DNA from: CAWDMN01 sp963803155
GTDB taxonomy: Bacteria > Acidobacteriota > Terriglobia > Versatilivoradales > Versatilivoraceae
Assembly: GCA_963803155.1 (NCBI GenBank)
Contig: CAWDMN010000078.1
Location: 62,001-126,000 of the forward strand
DNA length: 64,000 bases
Direction of reading: 5' to 3'
This document shows positions 17,080 to 25,713 of the stretch, in pieces (position 1 is the stretch's first letter; every line of letters starts with the position of its first letter). The notes beneath the pieces are model-generated. The model ran no database searches, was not told the DNA's origin, and saw nothing but the letters and a program-made list of their open reading frames with translations. Both the position numbers and the translations under genes were made by a program.

Positions 17080-18021
17080 ATGGACATCGGCTTGAAAAAC
17101 TTTGGCAGATCCGCTCCGGCAATATTTCTTTTTATGTCCGTGGGGCTATTATTGTATAGGATGGTGAACAGTGCTGGATGGGAGCCCAAATTCGGCAGCG
17201 ATGACGCTCCAAAAACCCGCCGCACAATGTCGTTTCAACCCCAATCCTTTTTGATCAAATCTTTCAACATTCAGCCTCCCGATGAATCAGGATTTGTGGC
17301 CAAATGCGACGAGAGTTGCCTGCTGCTTCAATCCAATTGTGTCATTCTGCGGAAGGAAAACGCCAATGGCTTTGCGGATGAGGCGGCCTGTCTGTTGTCT
17401 TCCCAACCTCCGACTCCGCCCCAGTTGGTTTTTCGCGCGGAGTATGTGGGGATGAACTCCACTCCAACTTGGCAGGCTACGCCGGCCGGAGGAAGGGAAG
17501 GAATTCTTGTCCGCGCGGGGAAAGGGGGGCTTCAAATCTCTGGAGAAAAGTACGATTCAATCCAGTGTCAGGAAATTTATCCGGGAGTTGGCTTGATGGT
17601 GCGGGGAGATCAGAGCAGGGTGGAATATGATTTTGTTGTGGCCCCGCGGATGAACCCAGGCAGAGTAAGGCTGCGCTTTGCCTGGAATCCCGCCGTTTCT
17701 GATGAGAATTCGCTTCAAAGTGCGTCGGATGGCCCTGGAAAATGGCTTCCAATCACGAGCCGCATTGAGGCAGGGGGAAGCCTTCGGTTTGAAACTCCCC
17801 GCTGGGTAGCCTTCCTGCCCCGGCCTTGCGCCTATCAGGAAATCCGGCATGGTTGGCAGTCCGTACCGGTGGATTATTATTTGGAAAAGCCAGACATAGC
17901 TGTTTTTCAGGTGGGCTCCTACGAGAAAGACCATCCACTTTACATCGATCCCCTTTTTTCCAACGTTTCTTTTTATTGGAAGAATGTGGAAATGCCCGCG
18001 GGGCAGGCGTCTGTTCCATAA
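17080..18021 (+). CDS. Stand-alone DUF7948-type secreted protein (SBBP-protein N-terminal domain only)
   Basis: After a membrane/signal segment (PAIFLFMSVGLLLY) the protein matches the N-terminal domain that normally precedes SBBP repeats. Key blocks are QEIYPGVGLMVRGDQSRVEYDF, PGRVRLRF, the Tyr in RPCAYQEI, and a terminal HPLYIDPLF. (Blocks given only as landmarks.) In typical proteins, SBBP propeller repeats start right after the IDP block. Here the protein ends ~20 residues later at a TAA, so the repeats are absent. It may be a truncated paralogue or a working stand-alone domain; there is no frameshift to explain the end. The start at 17080 has GAGGAG 8 bases upstream; an upstream in-frame ATG at 17059 lacks one. 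Confidence 0.72.
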   Translation: MDIGLKNFGRSAPAIFLFMSVGLLLYRMVNSAGWEPKFGSDDAPKTRRTMSFQPQSFLIKSFNIQPPDESGFVAKCDESCLLLQSNCVILRKENANGFADEAACLLSSQPPTPPQLVFRAEYVGMNSTPTWQATPAGGREGILVRAGKGGLQISGEKYDSIQCQEIYPGVGLMVRGDQSRVEYDFVVAPRMNPGRVRLRFAWNPAVSDENSLQSASDGPGKWLPITSRIEAGGSLRFETPRWVAFLPRPCAYQEIRHGWQSVPVDYYLEKPDIAVFQVGSYEKDHPLYIDPLFSNVSFYWKNVEMPAGQASVP

Positions 18022-18095
18022 TGGAAGGATTAGATCGGCTCGCGGATGCCGTTCGAGGAGGCTTGGAGAATTAAACTCTTCTGGAGAGAAACAAG

Positions 18096-18821
18096 TCAGG
18101 AGGGTTGGCCGGAAACCGCGGCTGACTCTCTCGCAGTATACTGGTATCCCACTCCTCGAATGGTCTTGATCCGGAGAGTCCCATCCGGGTGAAGGCCTAG
18201 TTTCGCGCGCAAGTTGCAGATGTGCACATCAATGCTTCGATCGCAAGGATCAAAGGGGCGATCGAACACTTTCTGGAAAAGCTCGCTGCGAGGGACAACC
18301 CGGTCATGGCGTTCGAGCAGCAGGGCCAGGATCTTGAATTCGAGGACAGTCAATCCGACAATTCTTCCAAGACATGAGACCACCCAAGAATTTCGATCAA
18401 GCTTGACATCTCCGACGGTCAATTCCGGGCGAATGGGATTAGCGCCAAGCGTTCCGCTTCCCTCCATCCGTCTCCGGATGGCGCGGAGCCGGGCCACTAC
18501 TTCCTGGGGGTGGGCGGGCTTTTCCATGATGTCATCTCCGCCGATTTCCAAGCAGACGATGCGATCCACTTCGTTCCCCTCTTCGGTCAGGACCAGGATA
18601 GGCGCATTCGTCGCGGTTCGCAATTGGCGGAGCAACTTCAAGCCGCGCATCCGGTCGTGTCCCAGATCGAAGATAAGGGCCAGAGAACTGGAAGCGACAC
18701 TCACGGCTATCTCCTGTTCTGAGGCGGCCGTCGGCTGCACTTCATAGCCCTCAGCCTTCAGTATGAATTCAAGCGGCCCGAGAGCATCCATCGAATTACT
18801 GATGAGTAAGATACTTTCCAT
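18096..18821 (-). CDS. Orphan OmpR/PhoB-family response regulator (RR1), degenerate receiver
   Basis: The 241-residue protein has a receiver domain (1-~115) and a winged-helix DNA-binding domain (~130-230; LTVLEFKILALLL, IDVHICNLRAKLG, IKTIRGVGYQY). The phosphoacceptor Asp52 is present (LIFDLGHD), and so are Thr (VLTEE) and Lys (EKPAH). The N-terminal acidic pair that binds Mg2+ is missing (ILLISNSM), so phosphorylation is doubtful. No histidine kinase is adjacent. It is a paralogue of the regulators at 30448-31149 and 31461-32150. Motif D lies about 130 bases upstream of its start and could be an autoregulatory site. No clear ribosome-binding site precedes the ATG. Confidence 0.85.
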   Translation of the reverse strand: MESILLISNSMDALGPLEFILKAEGYEVQPTAASEQEIAVSVASSSLALIFDLGHDRMRGLKLLRQLRTATNAPILVLTEEGNEVDRIVCLEIGGDDIMEKPAHPQEVVARLRAIRRRMEGSGTLGANPIRPELTVGDVKLDRNSWVVSCLGRIVGLTVLEFKILALLLERHDRVVPRSELFQKVFDRPFDPCDRSIDVHICNLRAKLGLHPDGTLRIKTIRGVGYQYTARESAAVSGQPS

Positions 18822-18940
18822 CGATTGGCGATTTTAGAAAAATTCAAGATTAAATGCAGGCAGGACGAGGAGTCAAACCACACTGCCCTCTTTGCTTTGG
18901 ATTGTTGTTTGCGGAAATGAGTTGCCGCAAATATTTCTAA

Positions 18941-18961
18941 GGGAATGTAATGAATTGTAAA
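18941..18961 (-). promoter_or_regulatory. Direct-repeat motif D, upstream of RR1
   Basis: Read on the minus strand: TTTACAATTCATTACATTC. It resembles motif B, with half sites 10 bases apart. It is in the shared gap between RR1 (minus) and the TonB receptor (plus). Confidence 0.35.
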
Positions 18962-19149
18962 CCGAGCACAGGCTATCTCGTTGCCGCTTGAAGTTGCTGC
19001 CGCTGACGTTTCCTTACGCAATCCGAACAGACTCTTAATGTCGTCATCCGCTTTCCCCGCATCTCTATTCACAGGCCCGAGATCGAAGGCAATCCTGATC
19101 CATGGCCATCCAAGGGGCTCCCAACCGCCATCAGGCAAACAAAAAGCAC

Positions 19150-19170
19150 CGCGAAGACAATGTCTTCGCG
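19150..19170. promoter_or_regulatory. Perfect 10-bp dyad, possible operator
   Basis: CGCGAAGACA and TGTCTTCGCG flank a single central A. A perfect dyad of this length in the gap 18822-19376 may be an operator or a small hairpin. No T-run follows, so it is not a terminator. The rest of the gap shows nothing else. Confidence 0.4.
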
Positions 19171-19376
19171 CGGAATTGTAGAGTTGGAGGAGCCGTTCCA
19201 CATCACTAGATTTGCAGCAACTCTGGACCAGGCGGCGAAGAGACTCCCGAAAGCGGAAGCTATGAGGCGCTCCGCCTTTGCCGATCCCGGTTGTAATGGA
19301 TTAGCCAGACTCCTGCTGCGTGGCGTGCAGTCTCATTTTTCTCCATCAAGGCGCTAAAAGGAGCAAAAGGAAGCCA

Positions 19377-22300
19377 ATGAAAAAAACAAAAATCATCCCG
19401 GCCGGCATTTTTATTGTGACCGTTTTGCTGGCAATGTCTCTCCGCCTTCAAGCGCAGGAACTTGACGGCATCATCAATGGCAAAATTGTCGATAACTCAA
19501 ATTCAAAAAGTCTTGAGCGTGTCATGATTACGGCCAAGAACCAATCCACGGGCGTCATCATGAACACGGAAACCACCCCGCGGGGTTTTTTTGAATTTCC
19601 CCATGTTTGGAGTGGGACCTACCGGATTGAGGCGGATTTAAAGGGTTACAAAAAGGAGGTTTCCGAACCTTTTGTCATTTCCGCCAATCAGACTGTCACG
19701 CTGAATCTCTCCCTTCGACCGGAAACCGCGGCAGCGGGGGCGGAGGCCAAGGTCAGCCGCTCTTCCAATATCGCCTTTTCCGCCATTCTGAATACATTGG
19801 AAGGTTCCGTTCTATTGGATTTACCTGCTCCAGCCTGGGATTTGGAGACTCCTCTTCTCAGCTTTACTTCTCTGTTTCCGGCTGTGGCCACTTCGCCGGG
19901 CAGCCTGGTCAAATCGGGTAATTCCATTGGAGGATTGCGTTACACTTCCAACGTTTTTGTTCTCGATGGAGTGGAAAATACTGCCCTAAACACGGGGGGC
20001 GCCAGCCTTCCGCCGATTCTGGAAGCAGTGGATTCGCTCAACGTCCAACCGTCTTCGGCAAATGGCTCGCTGGCGGCGAACGGGGCCAGCCAAATCATTG
20101 CGACCACCAGGACCGCAACCAATGAACTGCATGGCAACGCGTATTTGCTGGGCACGACTCGAAAGCTGAATGCCTTATCTCCCTCCGAAAAGGCCGCTGA
20201 GGCCAGTGGTGATACCGATCCGCAAAAGCGCTTCGATTTTTTGCAAGGAGGCGCCACTCTGGGCGGAGCCATTATTAAGGAGAAATTGTTTGGTTTTGCC
20301 GCTTATCAATATCAATTCCTGGGGCTCTCTCCGAAAGCTTATTACGGTCAGAGCATCACCAATGATGGATTGCAAACCATCGAAGATGACATCAAGGGTT
20401 TGAGCAGCACCAATGTGGACATTCTCAAAAACGACGCCATCTGGCCCAAAGCGCTGGTCCCGAACGGCAACTATGCCAATGTGACCGGCAGCGACGGAGT
20501 GACGCACCAAGTCGAACTGGGCGATTTGACCGGCTCGGCCTCCAGGTATGTCCAGCAACGCAACTGGATGACCAATGTCGATTACCAGACTGAATTTCAA
20601 CAAATCCACGGACGCTTCCAGTTTTTCAATCAGTCTGAGCCCAACATCAATAACCAATTCGCAAATTCTTTGTTTACCGGCGATATGCCTCTGAGCCAAT
20701 GGCAGATGGATGTTTCGCAATCTTCTCCCTTCAAACCCACGTTCCTTCGGGAGACCCGGCTGATTTTTCGACGGCTGGACCAACAACAGAACGCCCCTTC
20801 CAGCTTGACCACTACTCCGACCTACATGATTAGCAGTCTAGGTCTTTACTTCGGGGCCAATCCAGAAACCCCACAATCTCGAAAAGAGAACCTGCTCCAA
20901 TTCATCAACAACTTCACCGCGCTCAAACGGCAGCATACATATCGCTTTGGAGTGGAATATCGCAAATGGAACGCTCCCACGATCAGTTTATACAACTCGC
21001 GCGGCTCCTACGATTGGACGACCTTGGATTCCTTCCTGAAGGATAAAATCCCCACTGGAACCAATGGAGCCACCCGCGGCGTCGGTACGACCAATTTTCT
21101 GGATTCTCGAGCCGGCATCTATGCCTATTTCCAGGACGAATACAAAGTGCGTCCCCGCTTCAACCTTAATTGGGGAGTGCGCTATGAATATTCGGCTTTG
21201 CCCCGCGATGCCAAGCTGCAGGCTGATAACGAAGTGGCTTCCATCCCCGGCACCTTGGATTTCCGCGCGCCCAAAGTGGACATCAACAACCTCGCCCCCA
21301 GGATTGGGTTCAGCTATGACCTTTTTGGAAGCGGGAAAACGATCCTTCGAGGGGGATACAGCCTGAACTATGACACGCTGGCGGGCGATTATTTTCGCTT
21401 GAGCATGCCTCCCCAGTTTCAGCAAGTGCTGACCCCGGCGCTGGCCTGCACGGAATTGGATACCAGCCCCAACTACTGCCGCAATCACAGTCCCGTCGGG
21501 CCTCCCAATGCCAGAGGTTTCCTGGTGTCGGGCGGACTGCCCAGCACTTCCATATCCCCAACCACCGTCAAAAAATCCCGCGCCTTGACGACGAGTTTTA
21601 TTCCCGACATGGTCTCCCCAACCATCTATAACTGGAACTTGACGCTTCAGCATGCCTTGCCCAAAAGCTGGATGGTTGAAGCTTCCTATGTGGGTTCGCG
21701 CGGTTTGCATCTGCCAGTCCTCAACAATCGCAACTCCGGCATCCCTATTCCGGAAAGTCAAAGACTGCCCACCTATTTTAGCGCTTCACAAGTTCCCTCC
21801 AATGCCAGTGGCGCTCCCAGCTTGGCGGATGTCTTGAATTATGCCGGCAGCGGCCAGCGGCTTCTCTCGTCGTATGGATTCACCGGTGACGTCCTCGCCT
21901 ATGATCCCTTGGGGATTTCCCGTCATCAGGCGGGATCTCTCTTCGTGCAAAATCGGGGGATCAAGGGATTGTTCTTCCGGGGGGGATACACGTATGGGCA
22001 CACGACTGACAACAGCTCGGGTGCACTGTACGCGGCGGGAAGCGGACCGTCCAGAGCGGAGGACTATTTTAATTATGGGAACGAAATGGCCAATTCGGCT
22101 CTTAACCGTCCCCATCATTTGAGCTTGGCTTGGACTTATGCTTTCCCGAAATTTTCCGTTCTTCCCGGTTGGGCCAATCATGGTTTGGAGGGATGGCAAA
22201 TCAATGGGATGTTCCTGGCGGAATCGGGCCAACCTATTACTCCTCTGAGCGGAATGGACGTCAACAATAATTTGGACTCCTCGAGTGATCGGGTGGCCGT

Positions 22301-22781
22301 TAATCCCAGCGGAGATGCCAGCCTGGGGACAACCACCAATTATGTGGTACGGGACTCCCTGGGGAATACTTCGATCGTTTCCACCGCTCCCTCTGACCAG
22401 AATTCCATCGTTGGCTATGTGGCGGTAAACCCCAATGCCAAGTGGGTTGCAACCCAGCTGGGAGGCCAAACCAGTTCAGCCAGAAACGTTTTGACACTGC
22501 CCAGAACCAATTGTCTGAATTTTAGCCTGTTCAAGAAATTCTCGGTCTCGGAAAAGGCCTCGCTGCAATTCCGCGTGGAATTGCTCAATGCGCTGGATCA
22601 CCCGCAATATAGTATGAGCTGGGATCCGCAAGGCAGCGGCAGTTCGGTCCTGCAAAGACAGACGTTTTTGACCAACCTCTACAATTCCTATGCCACGGCT
22701 TCATCCGCCAACTTTTTGAGCAATTCCACGCTGACCTCCAGCGGGCGCATGCTTCAAGTGGGAATCAGACTCTATTTTTGA
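19377..22781 (+). CDS. Oar-like TonB-dependent outer-membrane receptor
   Basis: A signal peptide (to LQAQE, ~residue 27) is followed by a carboxypeptidase-regulatory/CNA-B-like beta domain (~30-110; GKIVDNSNSKSLERVMIT, GFFEFPHVWSGTYRIEA). A plug domain comes next (~130-260, with TSNVFVLDGVEN and ANGASQIIATT), then a large beta barrel ending in an aromatic residue (GIRLYF), as expected for a BAM substrate. Length (1,134 aa) and order fit the Oar/TonB carboxypeptidase-like receptors common in Acidobacteriota, which take up large or complex substrates. The ligand is unknown. The ATG at 19377 is preceded by purine-rich AGGAG and GGAAG. bamA begins 7 bases after its stop. Confidence 0.87.
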   Translation: MKKTKIIPAGIFIVTVLLAMSLRLQAQELDGIINGKIVDNSNSKSLERVMITAKNQSTGVIMNTETTPRGFFEFPHVWSGTYRIEADLKGYKKEVSEPFVISANQTVTLNLSLRPETAAAGAEAKVSRSSNIAFSAILNTLEGSVLLDLPAPAWDLETPLLSFTSLFPAVATSPGSLVKSGNSIGGLRYTSNVFVLDGVENTALNTGGASLPPILEAVDSLNVQPSSANGSLAANGASQIIATTRTATNELHGNAYLLGTTRKLNALSPSEKAAEASGDTDPQKRFDFLQGGATLGGAIIKEKLFGFAAYQYQFLGLSPKAYYGQSITNDGLQTIEDDIKGLSSTNVDILKNDAIWPKALVPNGNYANVTGSDGVTHQVELGDLTGSASRYVQQRNWMTNVDYQTEFQQIHGRFQFFNQSEPNINNQFANSLFTGDMPLSQWQMDVSQSSPFKPTFLRETRLIFRRLDQQQNAPSSLTTTPTYMISSLGLYFGANPETPQSRKENLLQFINNFTALKRQHTYRFGVEYRKWNAPTISLYNSRGSYDWTTLDSFLKDKIPTGTNGATRGVGTTNFLDSRAGIYAYFQDEYKVRPRFNLNWGVRYEYSALPRDAKLQADNEVASIPGTLDFRAPKVDINNLAPRIGFSYDLFGSGKTILRGGYSLNYDTLAGDYFRLSMPPQFQQVLTPALACTELDTSPNYCRNHSPVGPPNARGFLVSGGLPSTSISPTTVKKSRALTTSFIPDMVSPTIYNWNLTLQHALPKSWMVEASYVGSRGLHLPVLNNRNSGIPIPESQRLPTYFSASQVPSNASGAPSLADVLNYAGSGQRLLSSYGFTGDVLAYDPLGISRHQAGSLFVQNRGIKGLFFRGGYTYGHTTDNSSGALYAAGSGPSRAEDYFNYGNEMANSALNRPHHLSLAWTYAFPKFSVLPGWANHGLEGWQINGMFLAESGQPITPLSGMDVNNNLDSSSDRVAVNPSGDASLGTTTNYVVRDSLGNTSIVSTAPSDQNSIVGYVAVNPNAKWVATQLGGQTSSARNVLTLPRTNCLNFSLFKKFSVSEKASLQFRVELLNALDHPQYSMSWDPQGSGSSVLQRQTFLTNLYNSYATASSANFLSNSTLTSSGRMLQVGIRLYF

Positions 22782-22788
22782 GGTAGCC

Positions 22789-25497
22789 ATGATCGATCTC
22801 CGCAGGATTTTTCTAATTCCCGGCATGCTCTTTTTCCTCCTGGGAGCTCCCCTGATACAGGCACAGACGGAGCCAGGGGAGCTGATTGAGGATATTCAAG
22901 TCAAAGGCATGCGCCGGGTGCCTGCTGAAACGGTGAAGCACTACATTAACAGCCAAAAAAATACTCGCTTTGATGCCGCGTTGCTACATCGGGATTTCAA
23001 AACGGTTTGGGCAACGGGTTTTTTTGAGGATCTCAAGATTGAGTTGGAGGAAGGGAAGACCGGGAAAATAGTAATTTTCTGGGTCAGGGAAAAACCCTTC
23101 ATCAGGGAGATCAAATATGAGGGGCTCAAATCGTTAACGCTTACCGAGGTGTTGGACAAATATAAGGAAAAAAAAATCGGGTTGTCCCTTGAATCCCCTT
23201 ACGATCCGGCCAAGGTCAGACGGGCGGTTGTTCTTCTCGAGGAGATGCTGGCTGGGAAAGGACGCCAATATGCCATTGTAAAGCCGGAAGTGGAGGATGC
23301 GGCACCCAATGGGCGCGTGATCCGTTTTGTGATTAATGAGGGCCCGAAGGTCAAAGTCGATAAAATCCGTTTCCAGGGGAACACCGTTTTCACAAATCGG
23401 CAGTTGATTGGTTCCATGAAGTATCTGCGGGAGAGCGGTTTTTTCTCCTCCTTTACCGGGAAAGCCACCTACGATCGTGAACGGCTGGATGCCTCCCTGG
23501 AAATGGGTGTGCGCGCCAAATATAGCGAAAGGGGGTATGTGAGACTGAATATCGCGGAGCCTCGGATCGACATTCGCGATGTCACGGGAATTTCTCTTTT
23601 CTCTCCGCATTTTCGTTGGTGGAAATTTTTCCCTATCCCCTATGGCACCTGGTCGGGCAAGCGAGTCAATATCGACGTCAATCTGGAAGAGGGCAGCCAG
23701 TACCGTATTGGCCCCATCCAGTTTACCGGGAACAACTTGTTTAGCCGGGATCAGCTTCTTCATGTTTTCGGGATGCGGGAAGGGGAAATCTTCAACGGGG
23801 AACTGATCAAAAAAGGATTCGAGAATCTGAAAAAAATATACGGCGCTCGGGGTTATATCAATTGGACTCCCATTCCCCGCCAGGATTTTGAGGAAGAGGA
23901 TAAAACCGTCGCGCTCACTTTTGACTTTGATGAAGGACGCCAATACTGGTTGCGCACGCTGGAATTTGCCGGCAATACGACCACGCGCGACAAGGTGCTG
24001 CGCCGTGAAGTCCTGCTCAATGAAGGAGAAATCTACAATACGGCCCTGCTAGACATCAGCTTGATGCGCTTGAATCAGCTTGGCTATTTTGACGCGATTA
24101 AAACCGAAGACGCCCAGGTGCAGCCCGCTGCCAAGACTCCTGAAGTGGATGTCACGCTCAAGGTCAAAGAAAAGGGGCGCCAATCCATTGGTTTCAGTGG
24201 AGGCATGAGCGGATATGGCGGCAACTTCCTGGGGATTAATTACGGCACCTCCAATTTCCTGGGAAATGGGGAAAGCCTGGATTTGCAGCTGATGGGAGGG
24301 ACGCGAAGTTCATCCTATGTGTTGAGCTTTACCGAACCTTATTTTCAAGACATTCCTCTCTCGGTGGGCTTTAGCATCTTCCACCGCCGTTTTAGCAATC
24401 GCCAGGGAGACCTGTATGGGGGGATTTATGGATATACTCCGATGGGGCGAGAATTGTTTGGGCAACAGAGCACGGGCTTTTCGTTGTCAGCGTCGTATCC
24501 AATCAAGCCCTTCACGCGGCTGGGTGTGTCTTATTCTTTGGACCGCTCCAACACTAAGTTTGACTCGCAGCAGACCCAGGATTTCTTCAATCATTTTCAG
24601 TACTCCGACATGTTCACCGGCTATAACAGCTACTCGGGGATCCTGCGAAGCAAAGTCACCACTTCCCTGATGTATAACACGGTGAACAATCCAATGACCC
24701 CCAGCCGCGGAAAGAGTGTCACGGCAGCCATCGAAATGGTGGGAGGGCCGCTGGGAGGCGGCTTAATGTATTACAAGCCCATCTTCGAGGCCAAGTATTT
24801 TCGTCCGGTAAATAATCGCCGCAATGTGATTGCGGCTCGTGCCATGTTTGTGCATGTGAGCGGTTACGGTGGATTGAAAACTCCGGTTTTTGATCGCACT
24901 TACATTGGGGGCGAGGATACACTCCGGGGATTCGACTTTTATTCAGTCAGCCCCCTGGCTTTGGTCACCCAGGGCACCACGATCCAGGTCCCCAACCGGG
25001 ACCCCAACGGCGCCCCCCAAGTCGATCCGACCACCGGTGAGGTCAATACCCGGAATTCCACCACTTATGCTTCTTTTGTCACTCCTGTCGGTGGCGACAC
25101 CATGGCCGTCGTTAACTTGGAATATCGCATCCCGATAATGGGACCTGTCACCGTCGCCCCTTTTTTGGATTTAGGAGGGAATTGGGCTTTGGATAAATCG
25201 GAATTGGCCATTGCCAACGCGGCCAGTTCCGTTTATTACAAATATGAAAATGGCGTTTTCCGGCACTTTCAACAGGGAGACGCCGTGGACTTGGTCCATG
25301 GATCAGACCGCATCCGTTCCACGGCCGGTCTGGAATTTCAGGTGGTGCTGCCCGTGGTGAATGCTCCATTTCGCGTGATTTTCGGCTATAACCTCAGCCG
25401 CTATAATGCCACGATCGCAAGGCCGGAGGGTGGGACTGATTTTCTGTATCGCGAAAATGGGCGCGAGTTCCGCTTCACCGTGGGAAGGACATTTTAA
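22789..25497 (+). CDS. bamA: BamA-type outer-membrane assembly factor
   Basis: A signal peptide (to QAQTE) is followed by five POTRA-like repeats (~30-430; for example IEDIQVKGMRRVPAETV, REIKYEGLKSLTL, VDKIRFQGNTVF, IGPIQFTGNNLF, LRTLEFAGNTTT). A 16-strand barrel follows, with the lid-type motif GGEDTLRGFDF and a terminal Phe (TVGRTF). Products of this family fold and insert outer-membrane beta barrels. The gene starts 7 bases after the TonB receptor stop, and its GAGGTAGCC ribosome-binding site overlaps that stop, so the two are co-translated. It could be the main BamA or a dedicated paralogue; no skp, lpxD or fabZ neighbours are present, which leans to a paralogue. Confidence 0.87.
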   Translation: MIDLRRIFLIPGMLFFLLGAPLIQAQTEPGELIEDIQVKGMRRVPAETVKHYINSQKNTRFDAALLHRDFKTVWATGFFEDLKIELEEGKTGKIVIFWVREKPFIREIKYEGLKSLTLTEVLDKYKEKKIGLSLESPYDPAKVRRAVVLLEEMLAGKGRQYAIVKPEVEDAAPNGRVIRFVINEGPKVKVDKIRFQGNTVFTNRQLIGSMKYLRESGFFSSFTGKATYDRERLDASLEMGVRAKYSERGYVRLNIAEPRIDIRDVTGISLFSPHFRWWKFFPIPYGTWSGKRVNIDVNLEEGSQYRIGPIQFTGNNLFSRDQLLHVFGMREGEIFNGELIKKGFENLKKIYGARGYINWTPIPRQDFEEEDKTVALTFDFDEGRQYWLRTLEFAGNTTTRDKVLRREVLLNEGEIYNTALLDISLMRLNQLGYFDAIKTEDAQVQPAAKTPEVDVTLKVKEKGRQSIGFSGGMSGYGGNFLGINYGTSNFLGNGESLDLQLMGGTRSSSYVLSFTEPYFQDIPLSVGFSIFHRRFSNRQGDLYGGIYGYTPMGRELFGQQSTGFSLSASYPIKPFTRLGVSYSLDRSNTKFDSQQTQDFFNHFQYSDMFTGYNSYSGILRSKVTTSLMYNTVNNPMTPSRGKSVTAAIEMVGGPLGGGLMYYKPIFEAKYFRPVNNRRNVIAARAMFVHVSGYGGLKTPVFDRTYIGGEDTLRGFDFYSVSPLALVTQGTTIQVPNRDPNGAPQVDPTTGEVNTRNSTTYASFVTPVGGDTMAVVNLEYRIPIMGPVTVAPFLDLGGNWALDKSELAIANAASSVYYKYENGVFRHFQQGDAVDLVHGSDRIRSTAGLEFQVVLPVVNAPFRVIFGYNLSRYNATIARPEGGTDFLYRENGREFRFTVGRTF

Positions 25498-25570
25498 CGG
25501 AAGAGGCATTCGGCGATCCGAAGCCTTGTGAGCCTGTTGAGGCTGGCAGGCGGCGGGATGTTCCGCCGCT

Positions 25571-25710
25571 CACGCCCGCACAGCTGGCACAACAAGAAGA
25601 TGAAAATGGGATGATGGAGGCGGCCTGCCCTCAGGCCGTCTTCAGCACGCTTATCACACTCAGGCGGGTAAGGGCACCCCGCCTCCATCCGCACTATTTT
25701 CTGAGGAGGA
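25571..25710 (+). repeat. 145-base unit repeat, copy R2
   Basis: CAGCTGGCACAACAAGAAG..., GGAGGCGGCCTGCCC..., CACCCCGCCTCCATCC..., ending TTTTCTGAGGAGGACTC. The last bases are the ribosome-binding site of the YVTN gene that follows. Confidence 0.85.
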
Positions 25711-25713
25711 CTC

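Noticed and set aside
19150..19170. Dyad near the TonB receptor as a terminator
   Set aside because: No T-run follows on either side; kept only as a possible operator.
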